NCBI GenBank assembly: GCA_017614715.1
Contig: JAGABI010000012.1
Coordinates: 1-32,132 of the forward strand
Origin: Bacteroidales bacterium
GTDB lineage: Bacteria; Bacteroidota; Bacteroidia; Bacteroidales; UBA932
Length of the DNA stretch: 32,132 nt
Direction: 5' to 3'
A program made the position numbers and the translations under genes. Of this stretch, positions 17,918 through 24,934 are shown piece after piece. Below the pieces are notes generated by a model. The model saw nothing but the letters and a program-made list of their open reading frames with translations. It had not been told where the DNA came from and ran no database searches. Numbering within the stretch: the first letter of the stretch is position 1; each line of letters starts with the position of its first letter.

Positions 17918-18055
17918 ATGAAAAGGAAACTTTACGTATCCCCTTCAATCAAGGAGTTTGAAATCTACCTTGAGAATTCTATCCTGCAGGGCTCACAGGT
18001 TGACCCTGAAGTAAGCATCGATGACATGAATGTCGGTAACATCAACAACTGGTAA
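17918..18055 (+). CDS. Short peptide, Y-x-S-P / I-L-Q-x-S family (member 2)
   Basis: A 45-codon frame runs from ATG 17918 to TAA 18055. The peptide has a basic start (MKRK), Tyr6-x-Ser8-Pro9, Ile16-x-Leu18, Ile22-Leu-Gln-Gly-Ser26, an acidic stretch and a final Trp. It is 42/45 identical to the peptide at 20207 and shares the motif spacing with that at 5229. It has no signal peptide or membrane helix. The next lipoprotein gene begins 12 bases after its stop, so the two are surely co-transcribed. Function is unknown; a regulatory leader peptide, a cytoplasmic chaperone-like partner or an exported structural peptide would all fit. Confidence 0.8.
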   Translation: MKRKLYVSPSIKEFEIYLENSILQGSQVDPEVSIDDMNVGNINNW

Positions 18056-18067
18056 AAGAGTAAGACT

Positions 18068-20062
18068 ATGAAAAGAACACTTTTAGTAGCCATTCTGGCT
18101 GTTGCTGCCATTGCATCTTCTTGTGTCAAGGACACTGAGAAGAAGACCAGTTCTGTAGTGATGAACCCTACCGCAACTGTTGAGAACTTTGTTCTGGACG
18201 GTCCTGTTACCAAAACAACCTTCCAGTTGAACAACAATGTTGCATCGTTTGCATTTGCAGCAAGCGACGTACTGCGTGCTTACCCCGTTGCTCCTGAAGA
18301 GGGTGACGGCCTCCGTTTTACCGTTAAGGAGAGCAAGGGCACATCTTGCGTATTCACCGGTGCCGGTTTCGGCCTGATGGAGGGACAGGAATATGCAGCA
18401 TACTATCCCGGCGGTGATGACGATGTACCTGAAGTATTCGAAGTTCCTGTTGACTTCACCGGCCAGTGGCAGCCTGCAGCAGACGAGTGGAACCTCAGCG
18501 AGGCTGACTTCCTCTATGCTACCGGCATCGAGCCTGTTAACGGTGCTTGCAGTTTCTCTATGAAGCACCTTGGTGCGCTGCTCATCATGGACGTTACCTT
18601 TACTGATGCAGGCGTTTACCGTGAGCTCGCCCTCACTTCGAATATGAACTTCATCACTGAAGGTACTGTTGACCTGACTGATGACGTTGTGGCTATCGAG
18701 CCCGAAGGCACATCCGACACCATCACCCTCGGACTTGGCGGTGACAACGGTATGGCAGTTACTGCCGGCCAGACTGTTCGTTTCTACATGATGGTGGCTC
18801 CCGTTGACATGAGCAACGCAGCTATCACCCTGACTCTTACCGATGTTCAGGGTAACACAATCTCTAAAGAAGGTACAGGTGCAAACTTCCAGGCTGGTCA
18901 TGCTGTCCGGATTGCAGGTACTCCCGCCGCTCCCGAAGTTCCCGCTATCAACCTCAGCGCAGAGGAAACTGCAAACAGCTATATCGTAAGCGAAGCTGGT
19001 GATTACTACTTTGACTGCACCGTTGCAGGTAACGGCCAGACTGTTAATATGGCTGCCAAGAACTTCGCTACTGCTGCACAGGTATGGCCTAAAGTAAATG
19101 GAACTTATTCAGCTGCTCTTCCTGCATTGCATACCACAGACATACGTGTTACCCTGAACCAGAACAACTGTATTAAAGATGTATCGATGGCAGACGGTTA
19201 TATTTTCTTCACTGCTACCGGAGCAAAGGGTAATGCCAAGATTCTTGTTATGGACGCAGCCGAAGATGATCCCACATGGGTATGGCACATCTGGTGCACC
19301 GATCAGCCCAGTACAATCAATTATTCTTCCCAGCACTGGACTGCTTGGGAATATGATGTTATGGACCGTAACCTGGGTGCTATCAAGGCTGTATTCGATG
19401 ATCCTACAAACGCTAACAACAATCCCGATGAGGTTTGCGGTTTGTACTATCAGTTTGGTAACCCTGTAGGTTGGACATGGGCTGAGTTCTCTAATGCTGC
19501 TGACGATTATTATCGTATGGTTGATGGTATGGCTGGTGCAGAAAAATACCACAGGCCTGTATTTAATAGCAGTGACTTCTACTGGTTCAATCCTTATGCG
19601 TCTTCTGCTCCCAGGCAGCTCTTCGGTATCCTTTGGGGTGGTGGTTCCGCCGGTGACGGTTCTTTGAAGCGCGGTGGTGATGTAGTGAAGACTATGTATG
19701 ACCCTTGCCCTCCCGGATATCAGGTAATGCCTGTTGATATGCTGGATGGTGTTGTCAACTCTAACGGTGGTGACCAGTATGGCTGGTATCTGACCGGTAA
19801 TGACGGTAATATCTATTTCCCTTACAATGGTGCTGCATGGCAGGGCGGTGGCTTCTGGATGACCCGTGGCTATGTTCCCGATGGTGACACTGCAAGATAC
19901 ACTACTATGTGGACTTCCGGTCATAATAACACCAACATGGCATACCTCTTTGATATCTATGCTAAGGACGTTAACCGTGCAGGTGGCGGAGAAATCCCTA
20001 GCGGCGGCCATATCCTTGCCCGTGGTATGGGTGTTCGTTGCGTAATACCCCTCGACGAGTAA
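18068..20062 (+). CDS. Fimbrillin-like lipoprotein with Fib-succ-major/lectin-like C-terminus (cassette 1)
   Basis: The 664-residue lipoprotein has a signal peptide ending IASSC (Cys19), then VKDTEKK. Residues about 30-300 form a fimbrillin-like module (TKTTFQLNNN, YAAYYPGGDD, SFSMKHLGALLIMDVTF, RFYMMVAP). A middle beta region (about 300-400) includes NSYIVSEAGDYYF. The C-terminus (about 420-664) has VMDRNLGA, CGLYYQFGNPVGW, YDPCPPGYQVMP and a final MGVRCV, resembling Fibrobacter-major-paralogous-domain or C-type-lectin/FGE-like folds seen at tips of Bacteroidales surface proteins. No enzymatic residues can be assigned. Codon use is as biased as in gap, suggesting abundant expression. It is a paralog of the gene at 20358 and ends at a strong terminator. 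Confidence 0.82.
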   Translation: MKRTLLVAILAVAAIASSCVKDTEKKTSSVVMNPTATVENFVLDGPVTKTTFQLNNNVASFAFAASDVLRAYPVAPEEGDGLRFTVKESKGTSCVFTGAGFGLMEGQEYAAYYPGGDDDVPEVFEVPVDFTGQWQPAADEWNLSEADFLYATGIEPVNGACSFSMKHLGALLIMDVTFTDAGVYRELALTSNMNFITEGTVDLTDDVVAIEPEGTSDTITLGLGGDNGMAVTAGQTVRFYMMVAPVDMSNAAITLTLTDVQGNTISKEGTGANFQAGHAVRIAGTPAAPEVPAINLSAEETANSYIVSEAGDYYFDCTVAGNGQTVNMAAKNFATAAQVWPKVNGTYSAALPALHTTDIRVTLNQNNCIKDVSMADGYIFFTATGAKGNAKILVMDAAEDDPTWVWHIWCTDQPSTINYSSQHWTAWEYDVMDRNLGAIKAVFDDPTNANNNPDEVCGLYYQFGNPVGWTWAEFSNAADDYYRMVDGMAGAEKYHRPVFNSSDFYWFNPYASSAPRQLFGILWGGGSAGDGSLKRGGDVVKTMYDPCPPGYQVMPVDMLDGVVNSNGGDQYGWYLTGNDGNIYFPYNGAAWQGGGFWMTRGYVPDGDTARYTTMWTSGHNNTNMAYLFDIYAKDVNRAGGGEIPSGGHILARGMGVRCVIPLDE

Positions 20063-20084
20063 GCATCTTACATTCAATAAAGTT

Positions 20085-20115
20085 AAGGGTGGCGTGAGCC
20101 ACCCTTTCTTTTTAT
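20085..20115 (+). terminator. Rho-independent terminator after cassette 1
   Basis: AAGGGTGGC, loop GTGA and GCCACCCTT form a perfect 9-bp stem, followed by a T-rich tract. The same hairpin occurs at 22330-22358, and half of it recurs at 26357 and 30385. Confidence 0.95.
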
Positions 20116-20119
20116 TTTA

Positions 20120-20151
20120 TTTGATTGTTTGAAAAATTCTTAATAAATTTG
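20120..20151 (+). promoter_or_regulatory. Promoter of cassette 2
   Basis: TTTG at 20120-20123, 20 bases, then TAAATTTG at 20144-20151: a full match to the Bacteroidetes consensus. It starts immediately after the cassette 1 terminator and gives a leader of about 50 bases before the peptide gene at 20207. Confidence 0.8.
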
Positions 20152-20206
20152 CAGGTAATAGTTTATAGCAATACCATTTTCTTTTTTAACCTAATAATAA
20201 ACAAAG

Positions 20207-20344
20207 ATGAAAAGGAAACTTTACGTATCCCCCTCAATCAAGGAGTTTGAAATCTACCTTGAGAATTCAATTCTGCAGGGCTCACAAGTTGACCCTGAAG
20301 TAAGCATCGATGACATGACTGTAGGTAACGTTAACCAATGGTAA
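20207..20344 (+). CDS. Short peptide, Y-x-S-P / I-L-Q-x-S family (member 3)
   Basis: A 45-codon frame starts at ATG 20207. Only three residues differ from the peptide at 17918, at positions 38, 42 and 44 near the C-terminus (Asn to Thr, Ile to Val, Asn to Gln). The conservative changes and intact frame suggest selection on the protein. The upstream AACCTAAT-rich leader is also shared by both copies. The lipoprotein gene begins 13 bases after its stop. Here the peptide is the first gene after a clear promoter, so it is translated from the 5' end of the fimbrillin mRNA. Confidence 0.82.
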   Translation: MKRKLYVSPSIKEFEIYLENSILQGSQVDPEVSIDDMTVGNVNQW

Positions 20345-20357
20345 ATAAGTGAAGACT

Positions 20358-22295
20358 ATGAAAAGAACACTTTTAGCAGCGATTCTGGCTACTGCAGCCA
20401 TCGCATTCTCTTGTACTGTTGAAGAGCCTGCAAAGAGCAGCTTTGTAGTGATGAACCCTACCGTGACCATTGCTGACTTTACTTACGCAGGTCCTGCAAC
20501 CAAGACCACCTTCAATCTCAACGACAACGTTGCATCTTTTGCATTCGCTGCAAGCGACGTTTTGCGTGCTTATTCCGTTGCCCCCGAAATTGGTGACGGT
20601 CTCCGTTTCACCGTTAAGCAGAGCAAGGGTACTTCCTGTGTATTCCAAGGTGAAGGCTTCGGCCTCGAGGCTGGAAGTTTTTATGCAGCTTACTATCCTG
20701 GCGACTCAGAAGAAGTTCCCGCAGTTGAAGAAGTACCCGTTGACTTCAGCGCGCAGAGCCAGCCTTCAGCAAACGAGTGGAACCTCAGCGATGTTGACTT
20801 CCTCTATGCTACCGGCATCGAGCCTGCAAGCGGTGCTTGCAACTTTGCAATGAAGCACCTTGGCGCTCTGCTCATTATGGATGTTACTTTCCAGAAGGCA
20901 GGCGTTTACAAGTCTCTCGTACTCCGCTCCAGCGCCAACTTCCCTGTAAAGGGTACCGTTGACCTGACTCAGGAAAATGTAGTCATCACTCCTACAGCTA
21001 CATCCAACAAGCTCACCCTCGCACTCGGTGGTGCAAACGGCATGCAGGTAGCTGCTGGCCAGGCTGTTCGCTTCTATATGATGGTTCCCCCCGTTGATAT
21101 GAGCAACGCAACCCTGACCCTCAGACTCCTCGACGCACAGGGCAACACCGTATTGACCAAGGATGGCCCCGGTATGGAATTCAAGGCTGGCGAGGCTGTA
21201 GCATTTGGCGCTACTCCTATCGTTAACCTCAGCGCAAACGGTACAGCAAACACTTACATCGTAAGCGCAGCAGGCGACTATTGCTTCAATGCAACTGTTG
21301 CTGGTAACGGCCAGCCGGCTCTGCCTTCTGGTATTATGACTGCTTTGGGCTTCAGTCTTTGCTATCCTTCTCCCGAGACTGCTGCTCTTGCAGAGGGTCA
21401 TTATGTACGTGTTCCCCTGAACCAGAACAACTGTATCTCTGATGTAACTATTGCCGATGGCAAGATATATTTCACCGCTACAGGTAATGAGGGTAATGCA
21501 AAGATCCAGATGAGAGATGCTAACGACGACGGTGTATGGGTTTGGACAATCTGGTGCACAGATCAGCCTGCAGAGGTTACCATCCCCACTTCTGATGGTT
21601 CCAAGAATTACACCCTCCTCGACCGCAACATCGGTGCAACAACAGCAGAGGCTGGTAACACCGAAGCTAATTGTGGTCTGTACTATATGTTTGGCGATCC
21701 TATCGGTTATACAATTGCTGAATGGAATAATGGTAATGAGGACGGCTACCGTATGGTAGATGAGCTTGCTCACTCCCCTGCATTCCCTTACTGCAACCGT
21801 GGAGGTGACTATACCTGGTTCAACTACTGGCAGTGCCCTAGCAACTCCAAGCAGGTATATGCATTCTTCTGGGGCGCTTACGGTTCTGGTGCTGGCGACA
21901 CATGGGGTGCAACATTCACCCGTCAGCCTGGTACCGCATCGTTCAAGGTTCTCTATGACCCTTGCCCTGCTGGATATAAGGTAATGGCATACGACGTGCT
22001 CCTTGGCTACAATGATACCTCTTCGTTTGCGAACTTTACTGCAGACGAAACTGGTATTTATATTGCAGGTGCCGATGATACACTCTACATCCCTTACGGT
22101 GGTAACTGCTGGAAGGGTGGTTACACCTGGATGGCTCCCGGTACTTACTGCTACCTGTGGACATCTGCTCACAACAACTCCAACATGGCTTGGAGCTATA
22201 TGATTTACAAGAAGGATCCCGACCGTGCAGGTGGTGGAGAAGATCATTCTCATATCATTGCCCGCGGTATGCCTGTTCGTTGCATGAAGCAGTAA
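20358..22295 (+). CDS. Fimbrillin-like lipoprotein with Fib-succ-major/lectin-like C-terminus (cassette 2)
   Basis: The start is taken at ATG 20358, which aligns with the MKRTLL start of the paralog at 18068; an in-frame GTG at 20349 would add three residues. The 645-residue product has a signal peptide ending IAFSC (Cys19), then TVEEP. The fimbrillin-like module (about 30-285) is close to cassette 1 (SFAFAASDVLRAY, FCAMKH-like NFAMKHLGALLIMDVTF, RFYMMVPPVDMSNA). The C-terminal lectin-like part keeps LLDRNIGA, CGLYYMFGDPIGY, YDPCPAGYKVMAYD and MPVRCMK but differs widely between them. Such proteins are expected on the cell surface as adhesin or pilus-like subunits. Codon use is strongly biased. 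A strong terminator follows 34 bases after the stop. Confidence 0.82.
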   Translation: MKRTLLAAILATAAIAFSCTVEEPAKSSFVVMNPTVTIADFTYAGPATKTTFNLNDNVASFAFAASDVLRAYSVAPEIGDGLRFTVKQSKGTSCVFQGEGFGLEAGSFYAAYYPGDSEEVPAVEEVPVDFSAQSQPSANEWNLSDVDFLYATGIEPASGACNFAMKHLGALLIMDVTFQKAGVYKSLVLRSSANFPVKGTVDLTQENVVITPTATSNKLTLALGGANGMQVAAGQAVRFYMMVPPVDMSNATLTLRLLDAQGNTVLTKDGPGMEFKAGEAVAFGATPIVNLSANGTANTYIVSAAGDYCFNATVAGNGQPALPSGIMTALGFSLCYPSPETAALAEGHYVRVPLNQNNCISDVTIADGKIYFTATGNEGNAKIQMRDANDDGVWVWTIWCTDQPAEVTIPTSDGSKNYTLLDRNIGATTAEAGNTEANCGLYYMFGDPIGYTIAEWNNGNEDGYRMVDELAHSPAFPYCNRGGDYTWFNYWQCPSNSKQVYAFFWGAYGSGAGDTWGATFTRQPGTASFKVLYDPCPAGYKVMAYDVLLGYNDTSSFANFTADETGIYIAGADDTLYIPYGGNCWKGGYTWMAPGTYCYLWTSAHNNSNMAWSYMIYKKDPDRAGGGEDHSHIIARGMPVRCMKQ

Positions 22296-22329
22296 TATCG
22301 CTCAGGATTTAATCCTGACATTATAAGTT

Positions 22330-22358
22330 AAGGGTGGCGTGAGCCACCCTTTCTTTTT
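22330..22358 (+). terminator. Rho-independent terminator after cassette 2
   Basis: The stem, loop and T-tract are identical to those at 20085: AAGGGTGGC, GTGA, GCCACCCTT, then TCTTTTT. The IS66 element is inserted 17 bases beyond it, so the terminator still insulates the insertion sequence from the fimbrillin gene. Confidence 0.95.
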
Positions 22359-22367
22359 GCACGCTCA

Positions 22368-22375
22368 TCTACCTC
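22368..22375. repeat. Target-site duplication, left copy
   Basis: TCTACCTC directly precedes the left terminal repeat and is repeated exactly at 24901-24908. Eight bases is the usual duplication length for the IS66 family. Confidence 0.93.
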
Positions 22376-22397
22376 GTAAGCATCCGACGAAATGCAT
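22376..22397 (+). repeat. IS66 left terminal inverted repeat
   Basis: Begins GTAAGCATCCGACGAA, the IS66-type GTAA end. It matches the right end in inverted orientation except at three positions (7, 17 and 19). Confidence 0.93.
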
Positions 22398-22398
22398 A

Positions 22399-22429
22399 TT
22401 GTAGCGTGGAGAGATCCGCGCTACTTTTG
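22399..22429 (+). promoter_or_regulatory. Promoter of the IS66 tnpAB genes
   Basis: TTG at 22399-22401, 20 bases, then TACTTTTG at 22422-22429, which matches TAnnTTTG. It lies just inside the left end. The predicted start near 22436 supports the ATG at 22446 as the tnpA start. Confidence 0.65.
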
Positions 22430-22445
22430 CAAAAAAACAACAGAT

Positions 22446-22808
22446 ATGCTTACAAGAGAACAGATTCTGGAGATAGACCGATACTGCAGCGAGCATAAGG
22501 TAACGCTGGAGCGGTACTTTGAAGAGCATGACGTGTCACGTCACCAATACTTCGTCTGGAAGCGCAAGTACAGGCAGGAGGACGAGCAGGGTTCAATGGC
22601 AGGGGCGTTCGTCCAGCTGTGCCCTGGAGGCGAGTTCGTGCCGCCGATGGTGGCCCCTCCTAAGCCGTCCGGGAGGGCGAAGGCGGCGAAAGCCCAGGCG
22701 GCAGAGAGCTACCTCACCGTGGAGATCCGGACACAGTCGGGAACCGCGATGCGCATCCAGGGGAGCATGACCGCCGCCCACTTGCGGGAAATCATAGCAG
22801 CCGGGTGA
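22446..22808 (+). CDS. tnpA: IS66 accessory protein TnpA
   Basis: The 120-residue product begins MLTREQILEIDRY. It has a helix-turn-helix-like N-terminal half (VTLERYFEEHDVSRHQYFVWKRKY), as in the small first protein of IS66 elements. The C-terminal half ends in MRIQGSMTAAHLREIIAAG, the usual strand plus the short 'L-x-x-I' helix of these accessory proteins. A longer reading from ATG 22392 would begin inside the terminal repeat and upstream of the promoter, so it is rejected. Its stop overlaps the tnpB start (TGATG), indicating coupled translation. TnpA is needed for IS66 transposition, but its exact role is not settled. Confidence 0.88.
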   Translation: MLTREQILEIDRYCSEHKVTLERYFEEHDVSRHQYFVWKRKYRQEDEQGSMAGAFVQLCPGGEFVPPMVAPPKPSGRAKAAKAQAAESYLTVEIRTQSGTAMRIQGSMTAAHLREIIAAG

Positions 22809-23167
22809 TGTTCAGCCTTGATGCCACATACAGGTACTGGCTGTACAACAAGCCGGTGGATATGCGCAAGAGCTTCAACGGTCTTGGCGGCATCGTGACA
22901 AACGCTTTGGGTGACAACATCCGCAGCGGCGATGTCTATATCTTCATAAACGCCAGCCGCAATATGATGAAGATGCTGCGGCATGAGGAAGGCGGTCTGG
23001 TGCTCTATTCTGTCCGTCTGGACATGGGGCGTATGAGGGTGCCAATAGCGCCGGGCAAAGATGTGATCGCCTCCGGAATCAAGTACGAGAACGTCATCGG
23101 GATGGTGCGTTCGGCACTTGACAGTCCCTATGTCAGAAGGATGAAGCTAATCGCCAAAAACTCCTGA
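22808..23167 (+). CDS. tnpB: IS66 accessory protein TnpB (Orf2-like)
   Basis: The 119-residue product carries the IS66 Orf2 signature: a WLYNKPVDMRKSFNGL start, a central VYIFINASRNMMKMLRHEEGG and a C-terminal segment reaching SPYVRRMKLIAKNS. This matches the usual IS66 second protein in length and motif order. The ATG at 22808 is chosen over a GTG at 22805 because it overlaps the tnpA stop by one base. It has no known catalytic motif and acts with TnpA and TnpC in transposition. The next gene follows after 80 bases and has its own promoter-like sequence. Confidence 0.95.
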   Translation: MFSLDATYRYWLYNKPVDMRKSFNGLGGIVTNALGDNIRSGDVYIFINASRNMMKMLRHEEGGLVLYSVRLDMGRMRVPIAPGKDVIASGIKYENVIGMVRSALDSPYVRRMKLIAKNS

Positions 23168-23195
23168 CAATCAGCAAAATAAATCATCAAAACGC

Positions 23196-23226
23196 TTGCA
23201 TAATTGGCCGCTTTTTCATATCTTTA
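23196..23226 (+). promoter_or_regulatory. Possible separate promoter of tnpC
   Basis: TTG at 23196-23198, 20 bases, then TATCTTTA at 23219-23226, the same -7 octamer as at 3212. It ends 21 bases before the tnpC ATG, in the 80-base gap after tnpB. Confidence 0.55.
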
Positions 23227-23247
23227 CACTCAGAAAGAGATGCGAAA

Positions 23248-24807
23248 ATGACGGCACAAGAACAGGAAATCCAGCGGCTCCGGGCAGAGATAGCGCGCCT
23301 TGCGGAAGAGAAAGCACGTCTTTCTGCAGAGAAGGCCGAGATGCAGTCGGTCATTGACGACCTCCGAGCCCAGATGGCATGGTTCCGCAAGAAGTTCTTC
23401 GGTTCGATGAGCGAGAAGCATCTTCCCCTTGAGCCGAATGCCCTTGAGCCCACACTCTTCGATACGCAGCTTACGGAAGATGAACAGGAAAGGCTGGATG
23501 CCGAGGTGAAGGATATGGAGGAGCGGAATGCCAGGACCATCGAAGTCAAGGCCCATAGGCGCGAGGTGCGCAGGCCGGTGTTCACCGACCTTCCGGTGGA
23601 AGAGACCCACATCTATCCCGAAGGCGTGGAGAACAATCCCGACTACGTCGAGATAGGTGTCGAGAATACCGACAGCCTTGCCATCAGGCCTGCCAAGATG
23701 TACATCAGGCGCATCGTCCGTCACAAGTTCGTACTCAAGAGCGGCTTGCAGGTCAAGGAGCCGGACCGGCAGACGTTCCTCATCGCCCCGCTTCCCGAGA
23801 CGATAATCCCCAAGGGGATGGCCTCCGAGAGTCTTCTGGCCGACATCCTGATAAACAAGTACGTATATCACCTGCCGTTCTACCGGCAGATACAGAAATA
23901 CAGGGAGCTGGGAGTGGTGCTGAGCGACGCCACAATCAATGACTGGTTCGCCGCCGTCTGCACAAAGTTGCGGCCGCTGTATGACAGGCTGCGGGAACGG
24001 ATAATGGAGAGCGACTACATACAGGTGGACGAAAGCACGCTGCCGGTCATCGACAACGAGAAGCACCGTGCGGTGAAGGGATACATGTGGGCCGTGCGCA
24101 ACGCCATTGGCGGAGACGTGTACTTCCACTATGATATGGGTTCACGCGGCGGCGACACTGCCCGAAGACTCATCGGTGGTTACCGCGGTGCCGTACAGAC
24201 AGACGGATACGAGGTGTACGCATCCTTCGAGAACACCCCCGGCAAGATGATGATAGGCTGCTGGGCGCACGTGCGGCGCAAGTTCGTGGAGGCACTTGAC
24301 GAGAACAGGAAATACGCGAGCGAAGCCATAGTGTACATCAGCAAGCTCTACAGGATCGAGAGTGAGATGCGGGAGGCCTGCCTCGACGCCGAAGCGGTCA
24401 AGGAGCGGAGGCAGAAGGAGTCCTATCCAATCATCCAGGACTTCGAGAAGTGGATGGACTCCGTTGCGAATAACTTCTCTCCTAAGTCGCGTATGGCCAA
24501 GGCACTGGTATATACATACTCCCTGCTGCCCCGCCTGAGCCGTTACGTTCTTGACGGCAGGTATAACATTGACAACAACGGCATTGAGAATGCCATCAGG
24601 CCGCTGGCTCTGGGTCGCAAGAACTATCTCTTCGCCGGGAATCACGATGCGGCAGTCCGAGCGGCCATAGTCTACTCCCTCCTGAGCAGCTGCAAGGCGG
24701 CAGGGATAGATACCAGGATCTGGCTGGAAGATGTCCTGAAGAGGATCCCTTCCGAAAAAGATCTGGACACCCTGCTCCCTGCAAACTGGGCGGTTACTAA
24801 CCGTTAG
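23248..24807 (+). CDS. tnpC: IS66 transposase TnpC (DDE type)
   Basis: This 519-residue transposase cuts and joins the element ends. The N-terminus (about 1-45) is a leucine-zipper-like coiled coil. Next come a MAWFRKKFFGSMSEKH segment and the IS66 zinc-finger region, whose usual cysteines appear to be lacking here. The DDE residues are Asp261 (YIQVDESTLPV), Asp319 (VQTDGYEVY) and Glu447 (NNGIENAIRPLALGRKNYLF). The length is typical and no stop or frameshift is seen, so the enzyme is probably active. The C-terminal end DLDTLLPANWAV is the usual IS66 tail. Confidence 0.97.
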   Translation: MTAQEQEIQRLRAEIARLAEEKARLSAEKAEMQSVIDDLRAQMAWFRKKFFGSMSEKHLPLEPNALEPTLFDTQLTEDEQERLDAEVKDMEERNARTIEVKAHRREVRRPVFTDLPVEETHIYPEGVENNPDYVEIGVENTDSLAIRPAKMYIRRIVRHKFVLKSGLQVKEPDRQTFLIAPLPETIIPKGMASESLLADILINKYVYHLPFYRQIQKYRELGVVLSDATINDWFAAVCTKLRPLYDRLRERIMESDYIQVDESTLPVIDNEKHRAVKGYMWAVRNAIGGDVYFHYDMGSRGGDTARRLIGGYRGAVQTDGYEVYASFENTPGKMMIGCWAHVRRKFVEALDENRKYASEAIVYISKLYRIESEMREACLDAEAVKERRQKESYPIIQDFEKWMDSVANNFSPKSRMAKALVYTYSLLPRLSRYVLDGRYNIDNNGIENAIRPLALGRKNYLFAGNHDAAVRAAIVYSLLSSCKAAGIDTRIWLEDVLKRIPSEKDLDTLLPANWAVTNR

Positions 24808-24872
24808 TAATCCATCACTTCAAAAAGTAACGGTCACTAATCCATTACTTAGGGTTAGTAACCGTTACTTTT
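24790..24872. repeat. Imperfect repeats near the IS66 right end
   Basis: Between the tnpC stop and the right terminal repeat, a motif of about 30 bases recurs: CGTTAGTAATCCATCACTT, then CGGTCACTAATCCATTACTT, then a partial copy. The GTTAGTAACCG and CGGTTACTAACCG segments are also inverted copies of each other. They could be subterminal transposase sites or a weak hairpin terminator. Confidence 0.6.
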
Positions 24873-24878
24873 CTTCCG

Positions 24879-24900
24879 ATGTACTTCGTCGGAGGCTTAC
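24879..24900 (-). repeat. IS66 right terminal inverted repeat
   Basis: Read on the minus strand it begins GTAAGCCTCCGACGAA, matching the left end at 19 of 22 positions. Confidence 0.93.
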
Positions 24901-24908
24901 TCTACCTC
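24901..24908. repeat. Target-site duplication, right copy
   Basis: TCTACCTC, identical to 22368-22375, directly follows the right terminal repeat. Confidence 0.93.
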
Positions 24909-24934
24909 TTCACTGACAATTCCAGGTTGCCGAC

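Larger units (their letters stand above)
22376..24900 (+). mobile_element. Complete IS66-family insertion sequence (2525 bp)
   Basis: The element is bounded by 22-bp terminal inverted repeats at 22376-22397 and 24879-24900. Both begin GTAAGC and match at 19 of 22 positions. It carries tnpA, tnpB and tnpC, all with open frames. Identical 8-bp direct repeats lie outside. Intact ends, duplication and genes suggest a recent insertion that may still be active. It sits between two converging genes and breaks no frame. Confidence 0.96.

Noticed and set aside
20766-22253. 495-codon open frame antisense to the cassette 2 lipoprotein
   Set aside because: It is Cys/Val-rich with no domain and mirrors strongly biased codon use on the sense strand; similar mirrors occur at 9687-10835, 11779-12942 and 18083-18901.
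15639-22295. Canonical polysaccharide-utilisation locus or complete fimbrial operon
   Set aside because: BACON and glycosidase-like domains are present, but there is no SusC/SusD pair, no Mfa2/FimB anchor and no tip or assembly gene in the window.
22392-22445. 18-codon upstream extension of tnpA
   Set aside because: It would begin inside the left terminal repeat and before the predicted transcription start; the ATG at 22446 gives the normal family N-terminus.
24790-24872. CRISPR-like array near the IS66 right end
   Set aside because: The repeats are imperfect, partly inverted and without unique spacers of constant length; no cas genes are present.
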